DNA of 64,000 nt from Liriodendron chinense (Eukaryota; Streptophyta; Magnoliopsida; Magnoliales; Magnoliaceae), in assembly GCA_003013855.2 (NCBI GenBank), contig ML058493.1, positions 3,038,001 to 3,102,000 on the forward strand, read 5' to 3'. Of the stretch, positions 21,045 to 33,758 are shown piece after piece (the first letter of the stretch is position 1; each line of letters begins with the position of its first letter). Position numbers and translations under genes: made by a program. Under the pieces are notes generated by a model. It ran no database searches. It was not told the DNA's origin and saw only the letters and a program-made list of their open reading frames with translations.

Positions 21045-22649
21045 TGTTGAGCTCTTAATCATGCATATTTTAATTCCAATTCATCACTCGTTATGCAAGG
21101 TTTTCATGATTTAAAGACTAATCTAATGCATGATGTTGTAGGAATGAGAGGGACTTCGCCCAATTGAAGATTAAAAAGATCTCTTTAAGAGCCTTTGAAT
21201 GAAGGCCCAAGGTAGACCAAAGAAGAAAGAAGAAAGAGGGAGAAAAGAGAAGATAGAAAAGAAGAAAAAGAAGAAAATAATCAAGGGCCGACCGGTAAAA
21301 GAGAAGAAAGAAAAGAAGAAAAAGAAGAAAATAATCAAGGGCCGATCGGTCCAGACCGGTCGGCCGACCTGCCAGCCCTTGTGAAGAATGCACGACAAAG
21401 GACTTGTTGGTTCGACAGGTCTTGACTGGTCGGCCAACAAGTCGGTGACCCTATTGAACTCCCTGGATGCTTAATCAATATGGTTTGACCGGTCTTGACC
21501 GGCCGGCCAACAGGTCCGATGGTCCCCTGTGCACGCTGGAGTGATGGGATAAGCAGTCCGACCGGTCCAGATCGGTCGGCCACATGCAAAGGCAGCGTGA
21601 TTTCTATTCTGGGCTCCGGATTTCTCTGCGCACTGCGTATCCTTACGCAATTTCTAGATGATTCCGACGCAGTAGAGCTTCTCCACTATAAAAGGACACC
21701 TAGGGATCGTTCCTAGGGCAGCTTAAAAGGGATTGAGCACGGTGGGAGACGGCAGAAGTCGATTTCAGAGTTCTATAACTCCTCCTAGTTTGCTTTCTAG
21801 TTTTTATGTTTTTTTTAGTTGTTTTATGCTTCCTTGGATCATGAACGGCTAAACCTCTTAGCTAGGGCTAAGAGGTGAAGCTTGTAGTGAATCTAAGATG
21901 TTTCAATTCGTTTGATTTGGTTTTAAGTTGGATTTCTATTGAAGAATAATGGTTTGAAGTTTAATTCAAGTACCAAGTAGTTTTTCTTAGTCTTATGATG
22001 ACTCATGGATGTTTGGAAGAATTGCTTGAGTTTTTAATTGTTGTGAACTAATCTAGACCTGTATGATCTGAGGAATTTGAATACGCTCTAGATTTATAAT
22101 CTTCATGTGGGAACATCATACCAAAAGTCTACTTTTTTGGAAATTCTGAAGTATGTGAGACTGTGTATGTGATTTGAATCAAGTTCAAATCATGATTTAG
22201 TTTTGTCTTGTGACAGGATTTAATGATGGTTATGATTGTGATCTTAGCCTATTGGAATTGGGACTGACCTATGCAATTGAGTATGCTCGTCCTAGCTTGC
22301 ATTGAGTGAATCATATACATGGATCATACATATGACAGATTGTTTGGTTTAACTGTTCTATCATCCGACTAGATAGAACTTAATTTCGATTCTAGTTGAG
22401 AAAGTGAAAAACCACAGCGAATTGAGCATCAAGGATTGCTACAAGTGGATCCTTGAACCCCTAGTGCCTTTTATTAATTGATTACCTTCAGTTTAATTCA
22501 ACATTACTATTTACATCAAATCTGTTTGTTAGCTCTTTAGTAGAACTATTGGAAGTGTTTTGTGGATTCCTACATAAGTCCTTGTGGATCGACCTCGGTC
22601 TTACAGAGATTATTAGTACATCGCAACCCTACACTTGGGGAAGCGAACA
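21045..22649 (+). repeat. LTR 2, shared by bodies C and D
   Basis: Same termini as LTR 1. It carries a small extra duplication: a unit of about 50 bp (aaaagagaagaaag...aatcaagggccgac) is repeated at about 21240-21345. The GACCGGTC array lies at 21286-21585 and TATA at 21687-21694. Confidence 0.9.
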
Positions 22650-22655
22650 AGTTTT

Positions 22656-22672
22656 TGGCGCCGTTGCCGGGG
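22656..22672 (+). other. Primer-binding site of body D (tRNA-Asp, perfect)
   Basis: TGGCGCCGTTGCCGGGG is the exact complement of the 17 3'-terminal bases of plant tRNA-Asp including CCA, as I recall that tRNA. It fixes the primer for the whole A-D family. Confidence 0.9.
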
Positions 22673-23196
22673 GCTTTGACAGTTTTTCACAAAATTTCTG
22701 AAAATAATATCTATTTAAGATTTTTTTTTAGGACTCTTGTACTAAGTTGGTTTTATTTTTTATTTTTCTTTTGCAGGGATTTTTAAGAAGTTGAAGAAGT
22801 AGGCATTTTAAGTTCTCAAATCAAGTTCTATCTTTTTAACCTTACTTTTCTTCTCCTCCTATTCATTCCTACCATATTCGTCCCTTGAAGAGTGGGTGGA
22901 GACTCCTTTTTGGATCTCTGATAGGTAGGCCTTGTGCCACCTTGATTTCTATTGGTCGGCACTGCCGTCTTGGATAACCTTGTGCTCAGAGATTTCTCTT
23001 CTCACCTCTACTCATCTTTCTTCTTTTTTTACACTTTTCTCAAAAGATTTAAAGAGTGGGTGAGGAGTTCTCTGAAACCCTATTGAACAGGAGAAATCGA
23101 TCTCTATCCTTGCTTCTGGCCTAGACATTGCAAGACACCTTGTGCTTCGGTCTTAGAGAAGAGTAAAGAAAGGAAGGAAGAATTCTTTTTTCTTTC

Positions 23197-26123
23197 ATGC
23201 TCCATACTTTTAGGATTTGCATGCCACATTGGGCTCAGGATTCTAATAACCGACTCATTAGTGAAGGGGGAATAGTTGAAGGAATTGACAGAGAACCACG
23301 TGCTAGGAGACATCTAAATTCTCCAATTTTGTCTGAAAGTATGGCTGTAAATCAACCCAATCCTATGGCCAATCAAAATCTGAGCCAAAACCAAACCGAA
23401 ACGAGAGAGAATGTGGTTGAGAATGTTCCCCGACCAAGAACATTACGTGATTACTTGCAACCAGCAAGAGCGAGCACACCCTCATGCATAGTTTTTCCAC
23501 AAAATGCAGGGAACGTAGATTTGAAATCGGGAGTAATCCAACTCCTCCCGAGATTCCATGGATTAGACAGTGAAAGTGCCTATCAACACCTTAAGAAATT
23601 TGATGAGGTAATAACCACCATGCACTTTGCAAACGTAACTGATGATGTGGTGAGGCTTAAATTATTTCCTTTTACCCTTAAAGATAAAGCTAAAGCTTGG
23701 CTTCATGCATTAAGGCCAAGATCAATTGGCACATAGACTGATATGCACAGGGAGTTCATTAAAAAGTTCTTCCCTACTCACAAAACGAACATGTTGAGGC
23801 GCCTTATCATGAATTTTGCTCAAAAGGAGGATGAGACTTTCTTCCCATGTTGGGAGAGGTTTAAGGACTTGTTAAATGTATGCCCACATCATGGCTATGA
23901 AATTTGGCGGGTTATAAGCTTTTTCTATGAAGGACTGACTACACTCATGCGCCAATTTGTAGAAATGATGCGTAATGGGGAGTTCATGAATAAGGAAGCC
24001 GAGGAAGCATGGGACTATTTGGAGGAATTGGCTGAGAATGCACAATCTTGGGATACATCTAAATCAACAAATTCCAAGACTAGCCAACAAAAGGAAAAAG
24101 GATGAATTTATGTCCTATCAGAAGAGGATAGCATAAGTGCACGTGTGGCTAGCCTCACAAGAAAAGTCGAGGCCATGGAATTAAAGAAAGGAGAGACGAT
24201 CAACTCAAAAGACGTTGAAACGGTTTGTGGGATTTGTGCCGGAAATCAACATGCAACATAAGATTCCCTTGCAATTTCAGCATTCCAAGACATCATACAA
24301 GAACAATCAAATGCCATAAACAGTTATCAACGACCATTTAGTGCTCCAAACTCAAACACGTATGATTCTAGTTGGAAGAACCATCCCAACTTTAGTTGGA
24401 GGAATGGACCCACTGCGAATGTAAGCAATACTCCTCGAGCTCAACCTTTACTAGGTCCATCCCTAGTCATTACACCGAAAGCTACGCTAGAGGAGATGTT
24501 GGGTGCATTTGTATCGGTTCAAGCTGAGTATAACATGATTAATTCTCTGAAAATAGATGGGTTCATGCAAGCGCAATTGAAATTTAATCAAAATACAACT
24601 CAAGCCATCAATGACTTGAAAACCTCAATGGCTAGGGTTGAATCTCACCTCAGTGTTAGGGAGAAAGGCACACTTCCTGCCCAACCTCTTCCTAACCCAA
24701 AGACCCAATTTGAAATACAAGACGCAAGCTCATCCTCCCAACATATGGAGCATGTTCAAGCTATCACCACTTTGCGAAGTGGGAAAATAATTGATAAATC
24801 TAATCCGATGAAGGCCCCAAAGCCTAAAATTTTCAAAGAGGATGATAGCCCGAACAACACTCCACAAGAGAAACAACCGGAAAGGCGATACAAGCCGGTT
24901 GCCCCGTTTCCCCAAAGGTTGATTTCACCCAAATCTTTAGACAAAAACCAGGAATTTTTGGAGGTTTTTAAGCAAGTCAAGATCAACATCCCATTGTTGG
25001 ATGCCATTAAACAAATACCGTCATATGCTAAGTTTTTAAAGAATCTTTGTACGATAAAAAGAAAAATACATATGCAAAAGAAGGTATTTTTTATAGAAAA
25101 TGTTAGCACCATTATAAATCACGGGATGCCCAAGAAATACAAAGATCTTGGTAGTCCAACAATATCATGCATAATTGGAGACTACCAGGTAAAGCATGCT
25201 TTACTTGATCTAGGAGCAAGTGTGAACTTAATACCCTTTTCGGTCTATGAACAATTGGGTTTAGGTGAATTAAAACCCACCAAAATCATATTACAACTTG
25301 CTGACCGATTGATTCATATTCCGAGAGGGGTGATTGACGACGTTCTTGTCCAAATTGACAAGGTCTACTACCCGGTGGACTTTATTGTCTTGGACACACG
25401 ACCAATGGTTAATATTGGCCCTCAAATTCCTGTTATACTTGGCCGCCCATTCCTAGCTACATTAAATGCTATCATCAATTGTAGGAGTGGGGTCATGCAA
25501 ATGTCTTTTGGCAATATGACGATTGAGTTGAATACTTTCAATATTGACAACCAGCAAGAGGATGAAGATGAAGAGGTCCACGAAATAAACATGATTAATT
25601 CTATTGTGGAAGATGCGTCCCTTTCAACTCTTTACTCCAATCACTTAGAAGAAGATGTGACCTACTCTCTTGATAAGAATGTTGAAATGATAGGGGATGT
25701 AGTCGCACTTTTAGAGTCGGTATCGGCATATAACGTTAGCCAAGAGAAGGATGTGGAAACAACACTTTGTTGTGCTGAGAAATCAATTCATATTTCCACA
25801 CCTCTATGGATCATGCATACCGAACTCTACCAACCCTGGGATGATCCATACTTGTAAAATCAATGCTCAGGAAAATCTGGATGGAGACATATTTTTTCTG
25901 ACAAATATGATGCCGTCTCCTCTTATACATGTCGTGAAAACATTAAGGAACCCGTTGAAATTCTTTTTTGGAATTTTCAGTAGCTTATCTGGATCACTCA
26001 CACACATGTATATTATAACGCAGTATATTGGATGACGTTATTGCAAAACCTTTTGATCCATCGAATGATTCTGCTTGACTTTATGCTTTTGGACGAGTTG
26101 TTGGAATTGATCTCCTAGTCTGA
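23197..26123 (+). pseudogene. Gag-protease pseudogene of body D
   Basis: Colinear with C. The gag frame is interrupted by TGG to TAG at 23734-23736 (C has TGG at 17533). The zinc knuckle is destroyed: CAA to TAA at 24259 and the last Cys changed to Ser. The long frame 24496-25857 holds the linker and protease with LLDLGASVNLIP and PVILGRPFLAT, so the protease is better preserved than in C. The frame ends at CAA to TAA at 25855, with the family LLV-stop at 26121-26123 beyond it. Confidence 0.85.
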
Positions 26124-27186
26124 TGGAGGTATAGAGCAGTTAGGATTAGGATTTTGTAGCTTTTGTTTATTTTTTCTTAGGTTTGTTAAAAGGAGGTAGA
26201 ATTCCACTTTTCATTCTCTCAGGTACTATCATCCCCCACTCCCTTTTATTTTTAGAATTGCTCTCATGTTTTGCTCAATTGAACATCTTTTACATTGAGG
26301 ACAATGCAAGATTTGGTTGGGGGGTGTAGAATCCCTAGGATGAATCTAGTGTTTTGTAACATCTCGACCAATTATGTAGGAATTTTTTTTTAATTTTCTA
26401 AAATTTTAAAACTCTTTTAGAAAACCTTACTGCTATGCATTCGAGATGATACGAGCATAAGAGGAGGAGATACGAAGTGTATGATGTTGTAAGTCTTGAA
26501 CTTCTCTTAGCATAATGGTTTTATATGTGACTTCCCCTATTTATGTGATCGATAGAAAATTTGAACACTCTTACACCTAGTTCACATTACACGATTTTCA
26601 TGGGGTGAAAAGACTGTGATTTCTGGATTAGCTAGACTTTGCTTTAAGGTGTTGAGAAATCAAGCCGGGATACTCTGTCCATTCTTGTCCATGGGAAAAC
26701 AATGAAAGATATGGATTTCTAAAAATCCTATCTAATTTAAAAGAAAAAGAAAAATGAAGGATGAAATTGGGAATGATGGAAAAATGGTGGAAAATTCCGA
26801 TTAGAGCTACCTATTACCAACCGGGGGATGGTCTACCCGTAACCAAAGTCGGAAATGGGACGTAGTGTCAAAGCCGTCGGAAGGATAGTAAGGCAAATTC
26901 CTGTCTTTGGCTTGTTGTTGCTCTATATACCTTGAGATCTATAGTCTAGTTGATCTAAGAAGAAGATAATCCTGGAAACTCATGAGATGAACTTTCACGA
27001 TGCACACTAGGTTGAATTTGTTCAAGTTCTTCTATTTATCAAACAATCAGCGGGAATTTCATATGGACACTTATTATGTTTTGAGAGTTTACGGTTTCAA
27101 CCTCTGTCACCTAATTTTTCTGAATCTTACACTTGTGTGTCTTGGGATGTTTTGCTTGGGACTAGCAAAATGCTGGTTGGGGGATG
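26124..27186 (+). other. 3' untranslated region and PPT of body D
   Basis: Same order as in C: cattgaggacaatg (26293-26306), a PPT-like motif (about 26314-26326), the conserved block near 26820, and the PPT ggttgggggatg (27175-27186). Compared with C, about 58 bp are missing just before the PPT, between cttgggatg and ttttgcttggg (near 27150). Confidence 0.7.
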
Positions 27187-28737
27187 TGTTGAGCTCTTAA
27201 TCGTGCATATTTTAACCCCAATTCATCACTCGTTATGCAAGGTTTTCATGATTTAAAGACTAATCTAATGCATGATTTTATGGTTGTAGGAATGAGAGGG
27301 ACTCCGCCCAATTGAAGATTAAAAAGATTTCTTTAAGAGCCTTTGAATGAAGGCCCAAGGTGGACCAAAGAAGAAAGAAGAAAGAGGGAGAAAAGAGAAG
27401 AAAAGAAGAAAAAGAAGAAAATAATCAAGGGCCGACTGGTCCAGACTGGTCGGTCGACCTGCCAGCCCCTGTGAAGAATGCAGGACAAAGGACTTGTTGG
27501 TCCTACCGGTCTTGACCGGTCAGCCAACAGGTCGGTGACCCTATTGAACTCCCTGGATGCTTAATCAATATGGTCCAACCGGTCTTGACCGGCCGGCCAA
27601 TAGGTCTGATGGTCCCCTGTGCACACTGGAGTGATGGGATAAGCAGTCCGACCGATCCAGATCGGTCGGCCACATGCAAAGGCAGCGTGATTTCTATTCT
27701 GGGCTCCGGATTTCTCTACGCACTGCGCATCCTTACGCAATTTCTAGATGATTCCAACGCAACAGAGCTTTCCCACTATAAAAGGACACCTAGGGATTGT
27801 TCCTAGGGCAGCTTAGAAGGGATTGAGCACAGTGGGAGACGGCGGAAGTCGATTTCGGAGTTCTACAACTCCTCCTAGTTTGCTTTCTAGTTTTATGTTT
27901 TTTTTAGTTGTTTCATGCTTCCTTGGATCATGAACAGCTAAACTTCTTAGCTAGGGCTAAGAGGTGAGCTTGTAGTGAATCTAAGATGTTTCAATTCGTT
28001 TGATTTGGTTTTAAGTTGGATTTCTATTGAAGAACAATGGTTTGAAGTTTAATTCAAGTACTAAGTAGTTTTTCTTAGTCTTATGATGACTCATGGATGT
28101 TTGGAAGAATTGCTTGAGTTCTTAATTGTTGTGAACTAGTGTAGACCTGTATGATCTAAGGAATTGGAATACGCTCTAGATCTATGATCTTCATGTGGGA
28201 ACTTCATACCAAAAGTCTACTTTTATGGAAATTCTGAAGTATGTGAGTCTGTGTATGTGATTTGAATCAAGTTCAAATCATGATCTAGTTTTGTCTTGTG
28301 ACAAGATTTAATGATGGTTATGATTGTGATCTTAGCCTATTGGAATTGGAACTGACCTATGCAATTGAGTATGCTCGTCCTAGCTTGCATTGAGTGAATC
28401 ATATACATGGATCATACATATGACAGATTGTTTGGTTTAACTGTTCTATCATCCGACTAGATAGAACTTAATTTCGATTCTAGTTGAGAAAGTGAAAAAC
28501 CACAGCGAATTGAGCATCAAGAATTGCTACAAGTGGATCCTTGAACCCCTAGTGCCTTTTATTAATTGATTACCTTCAGCTTAATTCAACATTACTATTT
28601 ACATCAAATCTGTTTGTTAGCTCTTTAGTAGAACTATTGGAAGTGTTTTGTAGATTCCTACATAAGTCTCTGTGGATCGACCTCAGTCTTACCGAGATTA
28701 TTACTACATCGCAACCCTACACTTGGGGAAGCGAACA
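27187..28737 (+). repeat. LTR 3 of the tandem element (3' LTR of D)
   Basis: tgttgagctc to gcgaaca. GACCGGTC-type array (27433-27665), several units degraded; TATA at 27777-27784. Followed directly by the second atatc target copy. Confidence 0.9.
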
Positions 28738-29815
28738 ATATCATACTAAAAGATACCGATGAGAATCAGGTGGTACACATTTTTATCATTATCATGGTCC
28801 AAAGCTACAGTACATCCTGATTGATTCTAGCAAAACCCTCCAAATAAATGTTTGAAGGTTAGGGCAGAGTATTTAGAAATAAATGAAGGCACATGAGGAC
28901 TTTTGCTGTTGTTTGCCATTAGTACACGCAATGTCAGGTTGCGCTTTCGCATCTTCTTCTCTCTTCTCCATACACACTCCATATGAATGCGACTCTCCTT
29001 GGAATTTCAAATAGACATGTTTCTCTCATAGTCACAAGGCATGTACCTTTGTGGGGGTATGCTTTTCTTTTTCTTTTCTTTTTTTCAAATTGTAGTAAAA
29101 GATTCAAAGAAAAAGAAACGAAAAAAAAAAAAAAATGTTTCAATATCTCTCTGATGTCCTTTCTTCTACAAATGATAATACGTGCACTGGTTCAGTGGGA
29201 GGTTCCTCAAGTAGTAGATTCAAACAGAGAAATAGAGAAAAAAAAAACATACATCAACTTCTCTTAATGCATCTACCTGAATTATTTGTATGATCAACTT
29301 AAAATTTCTCATGTTTAAAATCAATTTCCTTCCTCTCCCACAACTTTTTCTTTTGGATTTTTTTATAATTGAATTATAATTTTATAAAATAAAAGGTTAC
29401 TGGTATGAATGGAAGAGTGGCTACCAACCATCATGCGGTATTCTTCAACACAAGTTCAAACTCGAAGCCAAAAGAGAATAACTAATTGGGACCTTGATGC
29501 TAAGAGAAATGCTGAGTAGCCCAGCTCATGTGAGAGTTGTATCTAGGGTGTTATTGAACCTGTATGCTCCTGGTGCTTGTGTACATGTCCCTGGCTTCGC
29601 CATTCTTTCAGTTGAATGCTGAACAAAAACTCCAAATCTTTTCGCCCAATGTGCATGGGGCATGTCGTGAAATAATTGGATGACCCTAACTGTCAATTGG
29701 TTACCATTTAGTGGATGGTTGGAAAGAGAATGATCACTAGTCCAAATCTAACAGGTGAAATCTGATTGTTAAGATCATCTAATCAGTTTTGAGTTTTAGG
29801 CCATGAATTCCACAG

Positions 29816-29817
<2 letters not shown>

Positions 29818-29888
<71 letters not shown>
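29818..29888. repeat. (TA)n(TG)n microsatellite
   Basis: About 15 TA units run directly into about 21 TG units. Confidence 0.95.
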
Positions 29889-29891
<3 letters not shown>

Positions 29892-30210
29892 AAGGGATTA
29901 CTTTCTTTTTTCAGTTAAAACAGCATAACAGAACCGAAATTTTGATGAAAGATAACCAAAGAATTAGAATTGAAATTAGAATTGAATCAATGAGGAAGCT
30001 GTGAATTTCTGAAAGTATCAACTCTAAAGTTAGGAGCAAGCACAAAGTTATGCACATCAGACAAATATTATAGGATTTGAAACAAAGTAATAAGAACTAA
30101 GCAATATTTTCAACCAGAACTTTCACTTATAGCATGTGAGAAAGAGCATAACACATGACTTGAAAGAAAGTAGCAGTTGAAACAGAACAACAAATTAATA
30201 TAACTTAAAG

Positions 30211-30347
30211 AGGCATTCTTTGGTTCACCTGTTGTAGTGTAGAGCTTAACATATGTTAGAGGCATTCTTTGGTTCACCTGTTGTAGTGTAGAGCTTAACA
30301 TATATTAAAGGCATTCTTTTGTTGACCTGTTGTAGTGCCTTGTAACA
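30211..30347. repeat. 49-bp tandem repeat, three copies
   Basis: Units start aggcattctt at 30211, 30260 and 30309. The first two are nearly identical and the third is diverged and shorter. Confidence 0.85.
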
Positions 30348-31940
30348 CGATTAACAGTCTCAGGGAGGAACCAAAAGAGATGAAGAGGTAAGGCATGATC
30401 TGGAAAGAAACGCCTTTTAAAATTGTAAGAAACAAAATACTCATTCGATAAAAGAACTACAGTCAAGAACATTAAAGAATAAACAAAACAAAATGTAAAA
30501 CGATGGAAATGAACAACAAATCAGAGCAAAACCAGCTACTAACCATCTATATTTTTCAGAATTCAGTAGGATTCCTGATCCATTTGAGAAGATGAGCTAA
30601 TGGTGAAAACTTTCAAAAAGAGAATTGTGGAAGTAATATTCATGTGCTTTAAACGTGGCAAAAAGCTGATCCATCAAAAGCAAAACTGCTCCTTTTTTGA
30701 AGTTGATTGATGACTAACATGCCAGAATGATGCATTCAAGGAGCCAAAACTTCTGAGTTCCTGTTAATTTGCAGACAGAAGAAACAAAGATAAATAAAAT
30801 TAAGGAGAAATGAAGAAGCTTAAAGAAAAGTTCACTCAACTCCTAGAGATTTGAAAGCAAAGAATGTTGTAGTGGAGCAATTTCATTGTGCTATCTTTGA
30901 TGCAAGAAGAGTCCAGAGGGTGTGAAGATGAGGTAGCAGTGCCTTTTCGAGTTTTATTGAAGTGATGTAGTTGGGATTGTTGTGTGGCTCCGTTTGATTG
31001 CTGCAGGGTCTTCTTCTGCTGGGGAATTTTTCTTTGGGTTGGATTGCTTTAGGCTCAGGTCAGGGGCATTGGAGCTTCTGTCGTTAGTCTTGGTGCGGCC
31101 CTGTCCGACTTTGTTTTTAGTCTCTTTGGTTTTTTTTTTCTTTTCTGTGGGTATATGATAGGTGCGGGCCATTTAATTTTATGTGGCCCCCACCCAAATG
31201 GATGTACAGCATTTTTCTGTTTTGACAAACAAAGCTCCAGGTCGGGTGTTCCCACCTTTTAAAAAAAAAAGCAGGAGGATGTGTAGTTGTTCGTTGTTCG
31301 AAGTTAAGGCAGGGAAGGCGGGTTTTGTTGGTTCTATGTATAGCTCTGTTGGATTGGCACTGTAGGAGCTGCCTCAAATAATTCATTCTGTGGAAAGGGT
31401 GGATATGGAATGCAGAGGTTGCTGTAAATCCAATTGAGCTGTTGATCAGGGGCTGGCCTGGGCAATCCGAGGGTGGAGGAACTGCTTTATTCAGTGGGGG
31501 TGCTGTATGTGCTGTAAATCTCTAGGATCTGCAAGAGATTGAGTTTATCCAAAGTATCTCTAAGATTTCCCCAATCCCAGGCATATCTCAAGCTATTTGT
31601 TTGGCGTGAATGTAGGTGAAAATGCACATCTGTGTGTTGTGGTACATTGGTTGCCTGTTGTGCAAAGGCAGAGGGCTGGTTTGCAAGATGGTGGGAGTGA
31701 AGTGATAGCGGATGTTCTGCTCTGGCAGTCTGTTGGCAGTCAGCGGTCAACTGCTTTGGTGTCAAGGCTGTTGCACTGACCTTTCCGCTTTGCCCTGTGC
31801 TGGAGGCATGGACGCTTGGAGATACTGGTGCCGATTCAATTGTACTGAGGGTGGATCTACTTGCTGTCTAGACTGAAGTTGTCTCGACTATGTTTTAAAG
31901 TTTCTTATTCAGTGTTGTATGATGGAAATATACAATAGAG

Positions 31941-32163
31941 GAGGATTAGATGAAACAAAAAGGAACAAAAATCACATTCAGGAGGATTTCTACACGATGT
32001 ATAAACATGCAAGTAAAAGAAAAGCAGAAAAAAAAAAGAATACAGAAAAAAAAAAATCATGTCTATCAATCTAGAGAAGGATTAGATGAAACAAAAAGGA
32101 ACAAAAACTCACATTCAGGAGGATTTCTACACGATGTATAAACATGCAAGTAAAAGAAAAGCA
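31941..32163. repeat. Direct duplication, period about 136 bp
   Basis: attagatgaaacaaaaagga through gtaaaagaaaagcag occurs at about 31945 and again at 32081, separated by A-rich sequence. Confidence 0.85.
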
Positions 32164-33499
32164 GTTTCCATCTGAATCACAGAAAAAAGAGAGTAAAATT
32201 GACGAAAATGAAAGCAAAATCCCCTCAAATTAATCAATCATACAAAGACTACAAAAATAAGAAGAGAAAATCAAAGTAGAAGATAAAGAAGGACAAACAT
32301 TCAACTCCACCATACAGTGGAAAATCAAGGAAATAACAAAACCAAAGTGCAATAAAGCAAAAACAAAATCCACATTTTTTCTGCTGTTTCGATGAAAACG
32401 AACAAAATGCAGAAGAAATCACTCAATCTATGGCTGGTTCAAAGAAAAATAAAAATAAAAATGGAGTAAATCCAGGCCAACAGAGTAAAATTTCTAAGAA
32501 AAAACAAAGATGGATCCAAAAGCCAAAAACCCCTTATTCCCTGCACGATTTCAACTGAAACAGATACTACTCGATCTACAGCCCATTGCACAAAAAAACT
32601 CCAAAGCAGAGAAAATGCACGACAAAAACAAACGAATGCAAGAAAAATCCCCAATTTTCTGCTGGATCCAAACAAAAATCGAAAGATAGGACCAAATGCA
32701 AGTAAATCCCCAATGAACCACCAACCGATCCACCAAAAGAACCAAAATCTCGGGAAACAAATCGAAAAATCATCCGTCGATCGATCTAATCGCAGGTGCA
32801 TGAACAAAAGATGCTAGAGCAAGATACATGCACGCCAGATAAAGGGGTAGCAGTGGAACGACTGAAGAAACCTTTTCTTCCGATGGGTGCAGGTTTCACG
32901 GGTAAAGAAACCTAGAATAACCAAAATCGGATGAAGAGAAAAAAAGAAAGAACAGAGATGAAGAGAAAAAAGACCAGCAGGTTCTGGAGTCGCGTCCTTG
33001 GCAGTGGTGAGAGATGAAGATCGGACGGAGAGCGCCGCTCTGCATCCCCGACAATGGCAAGAGAGGGGAGGGAGGGGAGATAGGTTCTGGAACAAAGATT
33101 ACCAAAAAAAAAAAAAAAATTTGAAAATGAAAAAAATATTGATATCCGCACTAATGTGAGTTTTCCACCAAATATGCAATAAAAAGGCACCATCATCCGT
33201 ATTGTTCATGGCTCTCTTTTTTATAGTTAGATCTGTCTTACATGTACAAATATTAACCCTCTACAATTGGACCCACTATTTGGATGTCTGGATAACCCTA
33301 AACCATTACCACAAGTGATATAAATGAGTCACCACCATTTTACGTTATATCCACAACTAACATTTTAATTATCCGTTGGTTTAGCTAGTGACGGTGGTCA
33401 GTGCTGTGGGCCCCACCATGATGTATGTGTTTTATCCACGTAGTCTATTAATTTTTAAATATTATTTTAGAGTTTGATCCAAAAATTGAGGCATATAAA

Positions 33500-33755
33500 T
33501 CTAAGGTGGACCACACCGCCAGAAAAATAATAGTGATTGAATGTCCACTATTAAAAACAAAGAGCTATTTTCGACAGCCACGGACCGTCGTATTTCCAGT
33601 CTTCAACCGAGATATTCGACGGTCCTTGACAGTCGAAAAAAGAGAGCTATTTTGCAATTCAATAAAAAAATCAACTGTCATAGACAGTCAATTTTTTTTC
33701 GATTGTCCTACACCGTTGAAAATGGTAGTCGAATTTAGTGCTTTTTCACGTAGTG
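33500..33755 (-). other. Right CACTA-like terminal region
   Basis: Ends ctttttcacgtagtg, the inverted CACTACGTGAAAA terminus. Subterminal motifs (attcgacggtcc, gacagtcgaaaa, gtcgaattt) fill the last 180 bp. The flank is aat. Confidence 0.65.
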
Positions 33756-33758
33756 AAT

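Larger units (their letters stand above)
14863..28737 (+). mobile_element. Tandem retroelement: LTR - body C - LTR - body D - LTR
   Basis: Three LTRs of about 1.55-1.6 kb (14863-16444, 21045-22649, 27187-28737) alternate with two complete gag-protease bodies in the same orientation. Each body has its own PBS, leader, gag-protease pseudogene, 3' untranslated region and PPT. The middle LTR serves as 3' LTR of C and 5' LTR of D. A single exact target duplication bounds the whole unit. Unequal crossing over between LTRs of sister or homologous copies, or integration of a dimer, would give this structure. Confidence 0.9.
28743..33499. other. Non-coding interior of the candidate CACTA element
   Basis: No transposase or other recognised protein on either strand. 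It holds a TA/TG microsatellite, two small tandem repeats (listed separately) and a stretch at about 30900-33100 of mixed composition. Around 32970-33090 there is a GC-richer block (minus-strand frames, none recognised). 33390-33530 resembles a dispersed non-autonomous repeat (gggccccaccatgatgtatg). No function is assigned. Confidence 0.4.
14186..33755. mobile_element. Candidate CACTA (EnSpm-like) transposon carrying the C/D tandem retroelement
   Basis: The left end CATTACGTGAAAA and the right end (reverse complement CACTACGTGAAAA) match at 12 of 13 positions. Both are followed inward by subterminal copies of ccgtcgaaaa and gacggtcc. The 3-bp flanks are aat on both sides (14183-14185, 33756-33758). 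No transposase was seen, so it would be non-autonomous. Weak point: the DNA right of 33758 is Tat-like sequence and not the continuation of B's LTR, so the two ends may belong to different insertions or a rearrangement followed. Confidence 0.45.

Noticed and set aside
33149..33161. cactaatgtgagt as a left CACTA end for the terminus at 33755
   Set aside because: Poor match to CACTACGTGAAAA and no subterminal repeats inward.
31487..33196. Several 60-120-codon ORFs on both strands
   Set aside because: No domain recognised, overlapping frames, composition bias; no support for a gene.
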